A DNA stretch of 64,000 nucleotides from Wenzhouxiangella marina (lineage in GTDB: Bacteria > Pseudomonadota > Gammaproteobacteria > Xanthomonadales > Wenzhouxiangellaceae): positions 614,501 through 678,500 of the forward strand of contig NZ_CP012154.1 of NCBI RefSeq assembly GCF_001187785.1, in the 5' to 3' direction. The first letter of the stretch is position 1, and each line of letters opens with the position of its first letter. A model generated the notes under the pieces. That model was not told where the DNA came from and searched no databases. It saw only the letters and a list, made by a program, of their open reading frames with translations. The position numbers and the translations under genes were made by a program. Positions 26,992 through 37,171 of this stretch are shown in pieces.

Positions 26992-28140
26992 ATGCAACTC
27001 ATCCTCAAACTCGCGGCCGGCATCCTGGCCGGTATCCTGCTCGGTCTGTTCGCGCCCGACGTGCTGATCCGCCTGCTGCTGACCTTCAAGGAGCTGTTCG
27101 GCCAGCTGCTGTTCTTCACCATTCCGCTGCTGATCCTGTTCTACATCACCGCCGGGATCGCCGGCCTGCCCAAGGCCTCGGGCCACCTGCTCGGCCGCAC
27201 CGTCGGCACGGCCTACCTGTCGACCATCCTGGCCGGTACCCTGGCCTTCCTGATCGCGGCCCTCGTCGTGCCCTTCCTCGCCACCGAGGGTGGGGCACCG
27301 CCGCCGGAGGCTTCGGAAGCGCTGGCGCCATTCATCGAAATGAACATCCCGCCGGTGCTGGGCATCATGAGCGCCCTGGCCACGGCCTTCATCTTCGGCC
27401 TGGGGATTTCCGCGACCGGCGCCGGCACGCTCAAGACCTTCTTCGAGGAAGGTCGCGATGTGATCGAAGTGCTGCTGGTCAAGCTCATCATCCCGCTGCT
27501 GCCCTTCTACATCGCCGGCGTGTTCGCCGAACTGGCCGCCGCCGGTACCGTCTTCGAGACCCTGAAGACCTTCGGCGTGGTGCTGCTGCTCTCCGTGGCC
27601 CTGCACTGGGTCTGGCTGTCGGTGCTCTACACGATCGCGGGCCTGCGGGCCGGCCGTTCGCCGCTGTCCCTGCTCAAGAACATGCTGCCGGCCTACGTGA
27701 CCGCCCTGGGCACGATGTCCAGCGCCGCCACGATCCCGGTCACCCTGAAGTCGGCTCGCGCCAACGAGATCCGCGAAGACATCGCCAGCTTCACGATCCC
27801 GCTCTGCGCCACGGTCCATCTGTCGGGTTCGACGATCACGATCGTGTCCTGTGCGGTCGCGGTCATGGTGCTGACCGAAGCCCTGGCCATTCCCTCCCTG
27901 CTGACCATGCTGCCCTTCATCATGATGCTCGGTCTGGTCATGCTCGCCGCCCCCGGCGTGCCGGGCGGTGCCGTGATGTCGGCGGTCGGCCTGCTCGGCA
28001 CCATGCTCGGCTTCAGCGAAACCGCCGTGGCCCTGATGATCGCCCTCTACATGGCCCAGGACAGCTTCGGTACGGCCTGTAACGTCACCGGTGACGGAGC
28101 CATCGCGGTGATGGTGGATGCGGCGGCCGGTGGGGATTAG
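26992..28140 (+). CDS. Dicarboxylate/amino acid:cation symporter (DAACS family)
   Basis: A 382-residue inner-membrane transporter of the GltP/DctA family, about 40 residues shorter than the usual 420. It has about eight hydrophobic helices, starting MQLILKLAAGILAGILLGLF. The Ser-rich hairpin region reads ALGTMSSAATIPVTLKSA and the C-terminal substrate region has GTACNVTGDGAIAVMV, both typical of sodium-coupled members. AGGAC precedes the ATG. The substrate is likely a C4-dicarboxylate or acidic amino acid but cannot be fixed from sequence. Confidence 0.9.
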   Translation: MQLILKLAAGILAGILLGLFAPDVLIRLLLTFKELFGQLLFFTIPLLILFYITAGIAGLPKASGHLLGRTVGTAYLSTILAGTLAFLIAALVVPFLATEGGAPPPEASEALAPFIEMNIPPVLGIMSALATAFIFGLGISATGAGTLKTFFEEGRDVIEVLLVKLIIPLLPFYIAGVFAELAAAGTVFETLKTFGVVLLLSVALHWVWLSVLYTIAGLRAGRSPLSLLKNMLPAYVTALGTMSSAATIPVTLKSARANEIREDIASFTIPLCATVHLSGSTITIVSCAVAVMVLTEALAIPSLLTMLPFIMMLGLVMLAAPGVPGGAVMSAVGLLGTMLGFSETAVALMIALYMAQDSFGTACNVTGDGAIAVMVDAAAGGD

Positions 28141-28185
28141 ATCCGGGCTGCCGTCTGGCAGATCTCTTATTTCGAGGAGGACAGA

Positions 28186-28536
28186 ATGACGAAGATCAAT
28201 CTCATGGCTTTGCTCTTGTTCGTCGGCGGACTCGCTGGAGGGCCGGCCCAGGCTCAGGGGCAGCTGCAAGCTCCGTCGACCCATTCGACGTGGCTCGTCA
28301 TGGCGCAGGCGCCTTGCAGCCGGGAGCGCGGGCACGTGAAGTGGTTCGATGCCGGACGAGGCTATGGCATCATCACCCCCCACCGTTGTCCTTCCGAACC
28401 CTGTCATGAAGTCCAGGTGCATCACTCGGACCTCCGCAGCAGCGCCGGCCTGACCGAGGGGCAGGAGGTCTGCTACTCCCTGGGTGAACGGTCCGGTTTG
28501 CCCTATGCCTACGATGTGGTGGTGATCGCCTGGTAG
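28186..28536 (+). CDS. Exported cold-shock-domain protein
   Basis: A 116-residue protein with a clear signal peptide (LMALLLFVGGLAGGPAQAQ) followed by a divergent cold-shock domain. The RNP1-like region is GHVKWFDAGRGYGIITP, the RNP2-like region VQVHHSDLR, then GLTEGQEVCYSLG. Cold-shock domains normally bind single-stranded RNA or DNA in the cytoplasm, so export is unusual. Four Cys (PCSRE, RCPSEPC, VCYS) could make disulfides, fitting a periplasmic protein. A strong AGGAGG ribosome-binding site precedes the ATG. The reading frame and both domains are clear; the role is unknown. Confidence 0.78.
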   Translation: MTKINLMALLLFVGGLAGGPAQAQGQLQAPSTHSTWLVMAQAPCSRERGHVKWFDAGRGYGIITPHRCPSEPCHEVQVHHSDLRSSAGLTEGQEVCYSLGERSGLPYAYDVVVIAW

Positions 28537-28663
28537 AGGTTTCGAGACGGCAGCCAGGCGCGCGAAGCGCCTCGGCGCCATGATCCTGAGCGGCGGGCGA
28601 TCGCTCCTGCCTGGCCCTTGCTGAACGCTGACGGGCTGCGACGTTTTTCCATCCCCGGACGTC

Positions 28664-28703
28664 TTGACCCTGGGCGAGCCGTGAGGCTCGTCCCAGGCGT
28701 CAA
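28664..28703. repeat. Long hairpin with TTGAC/GTCAA ends upstream of the hydrolase gene
   Basis: TTGACCCTGGGCGAGCC pairs with GGCTCGTCCCAGGCGTCAA through a GTGA loop, with two single-base bulges. It ends 17 bases before the hydrolase ATG. A second hairpin (GGCGC-GCGAA-GCGCC) lies 100 bases upstream in the same 184-bp gap. It could be a REP-like element, a terminator for the preceding gene, or a translational control structure. Confidence 0.5.
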
Positions 28704-28720
28704 CCGATTTCGGGGTAAGC

Positions 28721-29815
28721 ATGAACGATCGCATTCTCACCAGACTGAGCGCTGGGCTCCTGGGCATTCTGCTGAGCCTGTATCCGTGGGGCCAGGCCCG
28801 TTCCGAGGTGCCGGAGCTTGTCACCGAACGCTACGAGTTCGAGCTCGGAGGCCAGCGTCTGGTCGGCCTGCTGGATCGGCCGACGCGACCCATGGCGACC
28901 GTGATCATCGTGCACGGCTATGGCGAGACGCGCGTGCTGGAGCAGAACGCCTGGTTCGCCCTGCGCAGCTTCTTTGCCGGCCTGGGCCTCAATGTGCTGC
29001 TCTGGGACAAGCCCGGTTGCGGAGAAAGCGACGGCGAGTTCGACATCAACCAGTCGGTGGCAAGCAGTGCGGAGGAAGTGCTGGCTGCCGCACGTTCGCT
29101 TCGCAGGCGCGCGATTCCCGGCAGCGAAGTGATCGGGCTCTGGGGCATCAGTCGCGCCGGCTGGATCGCGCCCTTGGCGATGCAGGCGGATCCGGACCTT
29201 GCGTTCTGGATTTCCGTCAGCGGGACCGACGACCGGGAGAACGCCCGCTATCTGCTCGAGCAGAACTGGCGCATCGAAGGGCGGAGCGAGGAGGAAATCG
29301 GGATGCTGCTCGACGAATGGCAGCAGGGCTTCGACACGGTCTGGCAGGGTGGCAGTTACCGCGACTACCTGGCGGCCACTCGTCGTCTTCGCGAGGACCC
29401 CTTCATGCAGTTCATGGGCTGGGCGGAAGCGGTGTCGGAAGCCGGTTTCCTGGCCTACCAGTCGAAATTCGAAGATGGGACCTTCCTGGTCGATCGCGAC
29501 TCCGGATTGCAGGTCTACGTGCCGAAGTTCCGCGCCGTGCTGAGCTCGATCGATCGACCCGTACTGGCCCTGTTCGGTGAAAAGGACACGAACGTGGACT
29601 GGCGATCGACGGCAAGCCTGTATCACGAAACCCTGGGCGAGAACCCCGCCGCCGAGCTGACGATCATCAGCTTTCCCGATGCCGATCACAACCTGCACAT
29701 CGCCGAGACCGGCGGTATTCGGGAAATGCAGAGTCGAGCTGATTCTCGCTACGCGCCCGGCTTTGCCCAGGCGATGGGGGACTGGCTGATCGCCCGGGGC
29801 TTCGGTCGTCGCTGA
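28721..29815 (+). CDS. Exported alpha/beta-hydrolase
   Basis: A 364-residue hydrolase with an N-terminal signal segment (AGLLGILLSLYPWGQARS). The fold is shown by the oxyanion strand VIIVHGYGETR, the nucleophile elbow GISRAG (Ser144), a late acid in LFGEKDTNVD, and the catalytic His in PDADHNLH. Between strands 6 and 7 is a helical lid of about 90 residues. It resembles dienelactone-hydrolase/S9-like esterases; substrate unknown. It faces the phosphatase-like gene convergently. Confidence 0.85.
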   Translation: MNDRILTRLSAGLLGILLSLYPWGQARSEVPELVTERYEFELGGQRLVGLLDRPTRPMATVIIVHGYGETRVLEQNAWFALRSFFAGLGLNVLLWDKPGCGESDGEFDINQSVASSAEEVLAAARSLRRRAIPGSEVIGLWGISRAGWIAPLAMQADPDLAFWISVSGTDDRENARYLLEQNWRIEGRSEEEIGMLLDEWQQGFDTVWQGGSYRDYLAATRRLREDPFMQFMGWAEAVSEAGFLAYQSKFEDGTFLVDRDSGLQVYVPKFRAVLSSIDRPVLALFGEKDTNVDWRSTASLYHETLGENPAAELTIISFPDADHNLHIAETGGIREMQSRADSRYAPGFAQAMGDWLIARGFGRR

Positions 29816-29925
29816 CGGCGCTCTCAGTGCCTTTGCCCCGGCCTTGCCCGATTGAACCCCGGCCCGGCTGAAATAATCGATTCAGAGGACCCTCGAACTT
29901 CGACGGTCCGCCTCCATGAAGATGC

Positions 29926-30465
29926 TCAGCCTTCTTCGATTTCCACGCTCAGGGGCTGGCCGAGCAGTTGCTCCATCGGCATCGGCCACCAGCCCGAGGG
30001 TGAGACGCGCTCCAGGGCTTCGTTGGGGCTCAGGCCTCTGTACTTCACCAGCCAGGCGGCGTAGACCTGGCTGGCCCGGTAGCCGGAGCCGCAGTGGAGA
30101 AGGATTCCGTTCTCGCCCGCGGCGTTCATGCGGGCATTGAACTCTTCGAGCACCGCCGGGCTGTAGGCGCCCTCGCCTCGGCCGATGCCGATCTCGTGGT
30201 AGTCGACGCCGGTGGCCGCCAGCAGCGCGGGCTCGTCGAAGTCCAGGCCCTCGACTTCCGATCGCGTCCGGAAGTTGATGACGGTCTGGATGCCTTCATC
30301 GCTCAAGGCCTGCAAGGCCGGCGCCGAGGGCTGTCCCCCGATCACGATGCGCTCTTCCACTCGATAGCTGTCGGCAAGGTAGTCGGCCAGAGCGGGCGAG
30401 GGCATGTCCTGATCGGCCAGCGCTAGGCTCGAGCAGAAGAGAAGCAGACAAAGGGCGGTGCGCAT
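29926..30465 (-). CDS. Exported DUF442/beta-lactamase-hydrolase-like phosphatase
   Basis: A 179-residue protein with a signal peptide (RTALCLLLFCSSLALAD) and a Cys-based phosphatase-like site, HCGSGYRAS. This is the Cys-x4-Arg form seen in DUF442/BLH-type proteins, not the Cys-x5-Arg of classical tyrosine phosphatases. The IGGQPSAPALQALSDEGIQT start of the domain is also typical. The ATG at 30465 has AAGGAA upstream. Activity is untested for most relatives, so phosphatase is a family-level guess. Confidence 0.75.
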   Translation of the reverse strand: MRTALCLLLFCSSLALADQDMPSPALADYLADSYRVEERIVIGGQPSAPALQALSDEGIQTVINFRTRSEVEGLDFDEPALLAATGVDYHEIGIGRGEGAYSPAVLEEFNARMNAAGENGILLHCGSGYRASQVYAAWLVKYRGLSPNEALERVSPSGWWPMPMEQLLGQPLSVEIEEG

Positions 30466-30530
30466 CGCGGAATTCCTTGAAGGGTGTCGTGATAAAGAGT
30501 GCACAGCTTACCCGCAGCTGATGAATGCCA

Positions 30531-30562
30531 AAAAAAACGCGGCCACCGAGGGCCGCGTTTTT
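30531..30562 (-). terminator. Intrinsic terminator of hppA
   Basis: The stem CGCGGCC/GGCCGCG with a 6-nt loop is flanked by seven A on the left and five T on the right. It lies 22 bases past the hppA stop. The minus-strand transcript ends in a U-run; the symmetrical layout makes it potentially bidirectional. Confidence 0.9.
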
Positions 30563-30583
30563 CTCGTGCCTTGAAGCTCGTGC

Positions 30584-32605
<2,022 letters not shown>

Positions 32606-32724
32606 CTTGTCTCCCGGAAAATGACGTCCGCTGTTGCGGTCTTATTGGACTTGCGTCGATCCGCCGGGGGAGAAACCGTGAAGTCCCCCGAACGTGATCA
32701 TAAAACCGGTCAATTGTAGTGAGA

Positions 32725-33312
32725 TCAGGCGGCGGGGGCAAATCCTGCCAGCGGTAGCAGGGCCTGGACCAGGCGGGCGAGCAGCAGCCCGATCGTGGCG
32801 CCGATCAGCACATCGCTGGGGTAGTGGAGGCCGAGCACGATCCGCGACAGGGCGATCAGCGCGACGAAGGGGATCAGGAGCGGCGCCAGCGCGGGGACTG
32901 CGCTGAGGATCAGCCAGCCGAACAGCACCGCGTGCAGGGTGTGTCCGGAGGGAAAGCTGTAGCGGTCCAGGGGCACGCCGGTGCAGACGATGCCGGGATG
33001 GCTGGCGAAGGGGCGCTCGCGCACCGTTCGGGCCTTGAGGAGCTTGTAGCAGCTCAGGCCGAGCAGGCCGCCGAACATCATCTGCAGGCTCAGCGCCAGA
33101 CCGAGCTTGCCGAGAACCAGGGGCAGGGCGAGCATCAGGCCGTACCAGAGCGGACCGTCGCCCAGGCGACTGACCAGCAGGAACATCGAGCGCAGCCAGC
33201 GCTGCCGGGACCAGGCGTTGATCGGCTGGCACAGCCGCGCTTCCAGCACGTCGAGACGCTGGAAACCAGTGGTCAGGCGGGTGGCCGCGCCGAGTGGCTT
33301 TCTCGATTCCAT
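32725..33312 (-). CDS. PAP2-family membrane phosphatase
   Basis: A 195-residue inner-membrane lipid phosphatase. The three PAP2 motifs are present: KARTVRERP, FPSGHTLHA and SRIVLGLHYPSDV, the last holding the catalytic His. Five or six hydrophobic helices are spread through it. Typical substrates are phosphatidate, phosphatidylglycerophosphate or undecaprenyl pyrophosphate. The ATG at 33312 was preferred because the next upstream ATG adds only eight unconserved residues. Confidence 0.9.
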   Translation of the reverse strand: MESRKPLGAATRLTTGFQRLDVLEARLCQPINAWSRQRWLRSMFLLVSRLGDGPLWYGLMLALPLVLGKLGLALSLQMMFGGLLGLSCYKLLKARTVRERPFASHPGIVCTGVPLDRYSFPSGHTLHAVLFGWLILSAVPALAPLLIPFVALIALSRIVLGLHYPSDVLIGATIGLLLARLVQALLPLAGFAPAA

Positions 33313-33409
33313 GCCGCCAATCTGCCCGTGGTGCAAGACAGGCCGATGATGGAGGGCTGAATCTTCGATGACAGCGGGCGCCGCGGCGACGCGGGCCGGG
33401 AGTCCGAGT

Positions 33410-33766
33410 TCAGTCGCCCCTGTAGACGCAGCCGGAGGTGCAGGTCTCCTGGATGAGGATGGCCGACAGCGCGGGCAGTTCAGGCTTCAGTCGTTGCCAG
33501 ATCCAGCGCGCGAGGTTTTCGCTGGTGGGATTCTCGAGGCCGTCGACCTCGTTGAGCAGGCGATGATCGAGCTGGTCGTGGATCGGCTGGAAGGCGCGCT
33601 TGAGATCGGCGAAGTCCATCACCCAGCCGGCGTCCTCGTCCACGGGGGCGCTGACGTGGACTTCGACGCGAAAGCTGTGGCCGTGCATGCGGCGGCACTT
33701 GTGGCCCTCGGGGACCCGGGGCAGAAAGTGGGCGGATTCGAGGGTGAAGATCTTGAACAATTCCAT
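33410..33766 (-). CDS. queD: 6-carboxy-5,6,7,8-tetrahydropterin synthase
   Basis: An enzyme of queuosine/7-deazaguanine synthesis that converts dihydroneopterin triphosphate to 6-carboxytetrahydropterin. The 118-residue length and motifs fit QueD: the catalytic Cys and zinc ligands in CRRMHGHSF, MDFADLK, LDHRLLN, PTSENLARW and the ending ETCTSGCVY. The ATG at 33766 starts MELFKIFTLESAHFLP; codons upstream are not conserved. It is divergent from the ACT-like gene. queC and queE are not nearby. Confidence 0.93.
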   Translation of the reverse strand: MELFKIFTLESAHFLPRVPEGHKCRRMHGHSFRVEVHVSAPVDEDAGWVMDFADLKRAFQPIHDQLDHRLLNEVDGLENPTSENLARWIWQRLKPELPALSAILIQETCTSGCVYRGD

Positions 33767-33872
33767 GCGCGAATTGTAGCCGCTGCACGTTCGAAAATCG
33801 TTGGTACAATACACGGCTCGCCGGCGCAAGGCGAGCGGCCCTCGGTGCCGCCACGATGAAAGGGAGCTAGCC

Positions 33873-34403
33873 ATGTCTGAAGTGATCATCGAACTCGATC
33901 TGAAGCGCAAATCCGGAGTGCTCGCGGGTGCCGTGGCCGCCTTGCGCAGCCTGTCGCTCGAGTTCAAGTCCCAGCAGCTGGTCGATCACCAGGGCATTCC
34001 GCGCTTGATTCTCGTCACCGAGGGCGAACTCGAGGGCGTGGACGAATTGCTCGAAGCCTACGCTACCGCGCGCGGCGTGAGCGGCGTGGCCGATGTCCGG
34101 GTGGACGGTGCCTCGCTTCTGCACGCGCCGGCGGCACCGGAGCCCGAACCCGAACCCGAACCCGAACCCGAGCCGGCACCTCGTCGGGAAGCGGTCAGCC
34201 AGCCGGCGCCGACACCGGCACCCGCTGCGGCGCAAGCCGCTGAGCCGTCGCGGGACGAGGCCTTCGATGAAGAAGCCTTTGCCAGGGAGGCATTGAAGAA
34301 CGAGGCTGCGGAAAAGCCGGCCGCGCCGGCGCGGCCGAGTCGGCCCGATCCGGAGACCGGTCTGACCCCTTCGATGATTCGTCGCCGCCGTCGTCGGCGC
34401 TGA
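33873..34403 (+). CDS. ACT-like domain protein with Glu-Pro repeat linker
   Basis: A 176-residue protein of unknown function. The first 80 residues (SEVIIELDLKRKSGVLAGAV ... VSGVADVRVDG) have the beta-alpha-beta-beta-alpha-beta pattern of an ACT-type ligand-binding domain. A run of seven Glu-Pro pairs, encoded by CCCGAA hexamers at about 34139-34175, then an Ala/Pro-rich linker lead to an acidic stretch and an Arg-only C-terminus (IRRRRRRR), which could bind nucleic acid. AGGGAG precedes the ATG. No catalytic motif is visible. Confidence 0.72.
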   Translation: MSEVIIELDLKRKSGVLAGAVAALRSLSLEFKSQQLVDHQGIPRLILVTEGELEGVDELLEAYATARGVSGVADVRVDGASLLHAPAAPEPEPEPEPEPEPAPRREAVSQPAPTPAPAAAQAAEPSRDEAFDEEAFAREALKNEAAEKPAAPARPSRPDPETGLTPSMIRRRRRRR

Positions 34404-34410
34404 TCGCCCC

Positions 34411-35568
34411 CTACTTCTTCAGTTCGCAGACGACATAGAGCTCGGCCAGGCCGAGCGTGGTCATCGAGTGTTCCTGCAGTTCCGGGCTGTAGTCGACCAC
34501 CGGGTCCGTGCGCAGGGCGAAGCGCCGCGGTTCGAAGCCCAGCGCCCGCAGTTCCTTTTCGAAGCCGTCCACGGTGATCGGATTCAGTTCCGTGTACCAG
34601 CGCCAGTAGTCCTCGCTCGGGGACTCCTCTCCGGCCCGATCCATGTAGCGCGGCCGGCCAGCAAGAACGCGCCGCTCGAGTTCTTCAGGCTCGATCTTCA
34701 GGTGAATCCAGGGGTCGTCGAAGAACTCGCCCAGGTGGTTGCCCACGCTGCCGTAGAACAGGCCCGGATGGGCGAAGAACAGGCCGCCCGGCCGCAGCAC
34801 GCGCCGGATCTCGGCCATCGCGCGGTCATAGCCGCCGGCAATGTGTTCCAGCGAACCCCAGCTCAGTACCGCGTCGAAGTGGTCGTCGGGGAAGCTCAGG
34901 GCATTGGCGTCATCGGCCTGGAAGCGCAGATTGGGCGGGCTGATCAAGGCCTCGGGCAGATGATGTGCGCGGCAGACCTCGGCCAGTCGCTCATAGCCCT
35001 TGAACGGGTCCACGCCGACCAGTTCCTCGGGCTGCATTCTCAGCGCGATACCCAGATCGGTGATGCCGTCCCCGCAGCCGACGTCCAGTACGCGACCCTT
35101 CAGGCGTTGGTCGCGCTGGAAGAACAGGTGGATGATGGTCCGGGCGGCATGGTCGAAGTGGCGGAAGAACCAGTTGTGATCCTGACGCGCCCAGCTCAGC
35201 TCGCTGACGGGCACGGTGCCGGCGCCGGAGTGGAGTTTCCAGCTGCCGCTGTCCCATTTGGCTCGGCCTTCGAGGGTGGTCGACGCCCGTCCCCGTTCCC
35301 GGCCGCCGGCGTTGGCTTCGTCACGCAGGATCAGGGTGAGGGCCGAGCCCTCGGCCCAATCGCCGGCCTGCGGGCAATCGAGGCGGTAGCGGCCGGCGGG
35401 TAGCCAGGAGATGTCGAGCCCGGTCTGGCGCAGGAAATACTGCCATCGCTGGCCATCGGGCGCGTCGACGATCAGTTCGGCGTCGAGGTCGAAGACGATC
35501 GGCTCGTCGATCTGGAATTCGAGGCGCGGTTCCGGCGCCGCTTCGAAACGGGTCAGGGTCAGGGACAC
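34411..35568 (-). CDS. SAM-dependent methyltransferase with N-terminal beta domain
   Basis: A 385-residue protein. The class I methyltransferase core starts near residue 155 with VLDVGCGDGITDLG, followed by VGVDPF, FQADDANALSF and HFDAVLSWGSLEHI, the typical SAM-binding order. The first 130 residues look beta-rich (EFQIDEPIVFDLDAELIV) and resemble carbohydrate-binding beta-sandwich domains attached to glycan-modifying enzymes; that is a guess. It ends 8 bases from the ACT-like gene (convergent) and is divergent from a second methyltransferase. Confidence 0.83.
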   Translation of the reverse strand: MSLTLTRFEAAPEPRLEFQIDEPIVFDLDAELIVDAPDGQRWQYFLRQTGLDISWLPAGRYRLDCPQAGDWAEGSALTLILRDEANAGGRERGRASTTLEGRAKWDSGSWKLHSGAGTVPVSELSWARQDHNWFFRHFDHAARTIIHLFFQRDQRLKGRVLDVGCGDGITDLGIALRMQPEELVGVDPFKGYERLAEVCRAHHLPEALISPPNLRFQADDANALSFPDDHFDAVLSWGSLEHIAGGYDRAMAEIRRVLRPGGLFFAHPGLFYGSVGNHLGEFFDDPWIHLKIEPEELERRVLAGRPRYMDRAGEESPSEDYWRWYTELNPITVDGFEKELRALGFEPRRFALRTDPVVDYSPELQEHSMTTLGLAELYVVCELKK

Positions 35569-35696
35569 GGCTGAACACGGGGTGAGAGAATAGGCCCGGC
35601 ATTATACGGGCGCGGCATCGGCGCCTTATACTTCGCGCTCGGCGATCACTGGCCTTCCGGCGTTGATGCGCCGGCGACTGAATCATGAGAGAAGCA

Positions 35697-36623
35697 ATGA
35701 CCGATACCAACTATCGCGCGGTCTGGGATCGCCGCTCGGCGGATGATCTGGCCGCCCTGGAAGCCGTGGACAACAGCGGCAGTGAAGCCGTCGCCCGGGC
35801 CACGGGTGCGCATACGGCCGACATGGTCGCCACGGCCGTCGATCTGGGCCCGGACGATGCCATCCTCGAGCTGGGCTGCGGCGCGGCGCGCATCGGGCGG
35901 GAGCTGGTCGGACGCTGCGGCCACTGGACCGGCGTGGACATCTCGCCGAACATGATCAAGGTGGCCGGTCGTCGCCTCGAAGGTCACGACAACGTGCGCC
36001 TGGAGGTGCTGGAGCGGACCAGCCTGTCGATGATCGACTCGGACAGTCTGGACAAGGCCTACTCCGTGGCCGTGCTCTGCCACATGGACAAGGAGGACCT
36101 GTTCCTCTACCTGCGCGAGATCGCGCGCACGCTCAAGTCCGGCGGCCTGGCCTACGTCGAGACCTGGAACCTGGCCGATCCGGTCGGCTGGCAGCGCTGG
36201 ATGTACGAAGTCAATTTCTGGGATCGCTCCGACCATTCCGAGCGCAAGGACGTGGCCCGCAACCAGTTCTGCGTGGCCGAGGAATTCGCCCTCTACGCCG
36301 AGCGCGCCGGTCTGGACGTGCTGGTGGTCTTCCGCGATTCGCCCTGGCTGCAGATGGTGGTCGGCAAGGACCTGGACGCGGCCCGCCGCGAGCAGGAGCG
36401 CAATCGCCTGGCCGAGCAGCGCTCGAAGATCGCGCACACGCCGCTCTTCGGTCAGCTCTTCCTCGAAGCCATCCGGGTGATCTACGGCGACACCCATCCC
36501 AAGCAGTCCCTGCGTCGTCTTGACGCGATGGGCGATCGGCCGGAAGTCGGCCTGTACCGGACCCTGATCGAGGGCCTGTGGGAACAGGACCCGGATCGCT
36601 ACGGCCCACCCCCCGAAGAGTAG
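35697..36623 (+). CDS. SAM-dependent class I methyltransferase
   Basis: A 308-residue enzyme with the SAM site ILELGCGAARIGREL, then WTGVDISPNMI and the post-motif region YSVAVLCHMDKEDL. The C-terminal 130 residues are helical and specific to this protein. I chose ATG 35697 over 35685 because a GAGAAG-like ribosome-binding site is placed for it. It is divergent from the neighbouring methyltransferase, and the two may share a promoter region at 35569-35696. The substrate is unknown. Confidence 0.83.
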   Translation: MTDTNYRAVWDRRSADDLAALEAVDNSGSEAVARATGAHTADMVATAVDLGPDDAILELGCGAARIGRELVGRCGHWTGVDISPNMIKVAGRRLEGHDNVRLEVLERTSLSMIDSDSLDKAYSVAVLCHMDKEDLFLYLREIARTLKSGGLAYVETWNLADPVGWQRWMYEVNFWDRSDHSERKDVARNQFCVAEEFALYAERAGLDVLVVFRDSPWLQMVVGKDLDAARREQERNRLAEQRSKIAHTPLFGQLFLEAIRVIYGDTHPKQSLRRLDAMGDRPEVGLYRTLIEGLWEQDPDRYGPPPEE

Positions 36624-36630
36624 GGGGGTG

Positions 36631-36843
36631 GCGGCGAGGGAGGCCGCCGTCGGGGCCGACAGGGATCGGATCGGCTGGGGTGCCTGGTGAGGGGTTCGGG
36701 GAGCCGGGTGCCCGCTGAATGTTTCTTGTTTGCTGGCTTGCAATGGTGGTTCGCGTGAGTTGGCAGTCTGTCGGATGCATGCTGTGGGGTCGGTGCCTGC
36801 TGCCGCGATCCCTGTCGGCCCCGACGGCAACCTCCCTCCCCGC
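36631..36843. mobile_element. 213-bp element with 38-bp terminal inverted repeats (MITE-like)
   Basis: The arms 36631-36668 and 36806-36843 are reverse complements with 35 of 38 positions matching, including a perfect 23-bp core that begins GCCGTCGGGGCCGACAGGGA. The 137-base centre has no reading frame or recognisable domain. The element starts 8 bases beyond the methyltransferase stop. Target-site duplications are not obvious. No transposase is in the window. Confidence 0.7.
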
Positions 36844-37171
36844 TGAGAGTTTTGAGAGAAAAGAAAAGGCGGAGGAGGCGGGTGGTCTTGCGGCAGCGCA
36901 GCGCTAGCGCTTGCGATGGTTTTGCTTTTTCCCATCTCCCAATCTGCTGCATCGGGTGCGGTCTGGCGGGGCGAGGCGGGCGTGGCGCGGAGGATGGCAG
37001 TGCGCCATCAGCATCCTTCGGTCAGCAGGGAGCCATCAGAAGACCAATGAATCCAGCAGTTCCCGCCGGTCCCATTCGTGGGCACCCGGCTCCATTGAGC
37101 CATCCGAATCGACCCAGCCGATCGTCACGCCCGCCTCGAAGCGCCGGACCGTACCCGATGCTCGAACCCCT
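36844..37171. other. Gene-free stretch between the inverted-repeat element and prmA
   Basis: No convincing gene. The stretch holds two palindromes: AGCGCTAGCGCT near 36900, and GATGGC-AGT-GCGCCATC nested in AGGATG/CATCCT near 36993-37017. These may belong to further decayed repeat units. No strong U-tract terminator for prmA is seen. Confidence 0.5.
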
